From JAYWIG01 sp043789035 (lineage in GTDB: Bacteria > Pseudomonadota > Gammaproteobacteria > Burkholderiales > Burkholderiaceae_E), in contig JAYWIG010000370.1 in the NCBI GenBank assembly GCA_043789035.1, forward strand, positions 1 through 5,662: a DNA stretch of 5,662 nucleotides. Direction: 5' to 3'. Below, in pieces: positions 5,461 to 5,662 of the stretch (position 1 is its first letter; each line of letters starts with the position of its first letter). Position numbers and translations under genes: made by a program. The notes beneath the pieces were generated by a model. The model was not told where the DNA came from. It saw only the letters and a program-made list of their open reading frames with translations, and made no database searches.

Positions 5461-5662
5461 CTAATAAATATCAAAATATTCGCGCTGCTCCCATTCACTA
5501 ACTTCCAATTCGAAGCGGGCAAGCTCAAAACGTTTCAGGCTGAGATAGTAATCGACAAAGGTTCTACCGAAAGCCAGGTACAAATATTCATCTTCCTGCA
5601 AAGCATTCAATGCTGCAGATAAGGTTCTCGGTAGCTGTTCACCATAGTCATACACCGAGGTT
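5461..5662 (-). CDS. Glutamine-synthetase-family ligase, C-terminal fragment (continues beyond right edge)
   Basis: Only the last 66 or so codons are present; the frame is open to the window edge and the stop is TAG at 5463-5461. The fragment shows the end of the GS catalytic domain: LPRTLSAALNALQEDEYL, then AFGRTFVDYYLSLKRFELARFE, then a terminal VSEWEQREYFDIY. This LPxTLxxAL...FvdyyL.lKr.E...f...V(T/S)dWE..EY pattern is characteristic of GlnA-like proteins including gamma-glutamyl-amide synthetases (PuuA, IpuC, TdnQ/AtdA1 relatives), which use ATP to join glutamate to an amine. The nucleotide and metal-binding parts are off the window, so true glutamine synthetase cannot be excluded from sequence alone; the catabolic neighbours favour an amine-specific ligase. 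The GTG at 5655-5653 is an internal Val. The ferredoxin starts 9 bp downstream. Confidence 0.82.
   Translation of the reverse strand, partial: TSVYDYGEQLPRTLSAALNALQEDEYLYLAFGRTFVDYYLSLKRFELARFELEVSEWEQREYFDIY

Noticed and set aside
5653..5655. GTG as start of a separate 64-residue gene
   Set aside because: The frame continues to the window edge and the protein is plainly the C-terminal end of the glutamine synthetase family, so this is an internal Val.

Overview
The window reads as a catabolic/accessory stretch of a proteobacterial chromosome, most likely a betaproteobacterium of the order Burkholderiales. The main pointer is a complete Bug-type (TctC-like) periplasmic solute-binding protein, a family greatly expanded in that order. 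The mixed base composition and tight gene packing fit but do not prove this. No rRNA, tRNA, CRISPR array, insertion sequence or integrase was seen.

Layout, left to right. (1) Positions 1-396, plus strand: 3' part of a secreted DsrE/DsrF-like protein whose start lies off the window. (2) 386-1504, minus: an FAD-dependent oxidoreductase of the L-2-hydroxyglutarate oxidase type, convergent with the DsrE gene and overlapping its end by 11 bp. (3) 1540-2733, plus: a 12-helix MFS transporter of the DHA1 drug/metabolite efflux type, divergent from the oxidase across only 35 bp. (4) 2735-3769, minus: the Bug solute-binding protein, convergent with the MFS gene with one base between the stop codons. 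(5) 3770-3850: an 81-bp spacer, the only structured intergenic region, with an 11-bp perfect inverted repeat, five TAGC cores and a 7-bp hairpin overlapping the start of the Bug gene. (6) 3851-5116, 5131-5451 and 5461-right edge, all minus: a tight operon transcribed right to left, encoding the C-terminus of a glutamine-synthetase-family ligase, a putidaredoxin-type [2Fe-2S] ferredoxin and a PhzS-like FAD aromatic monooxygenase, with gaps of 9 and 14 bp.

How the genes may work together. A glutamine-synthetase-like ligase, a P450- or oxygenase-type ferredoxin and a flavin aromatic hydroxylase in one operon suggest oxidative breakdown of an amine or N-containing aromatic compound. The ligase would make a gamma-glutamyl amide (as in aniline or isopropylamine catabolism), the ferredoxin would feed electrons to an oxygenase encoded beyond the right edge, and the flavoprotein would hydroxylate an intermediate. 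The Bug protein, just downstream in the same direction, could bind a related carboxylate in the periplasm. This pathway is inference; the individual family assignments are well supported by sequence motifs. The left half (DsrE, oxidase, MFS) shows no clear functional link to it.
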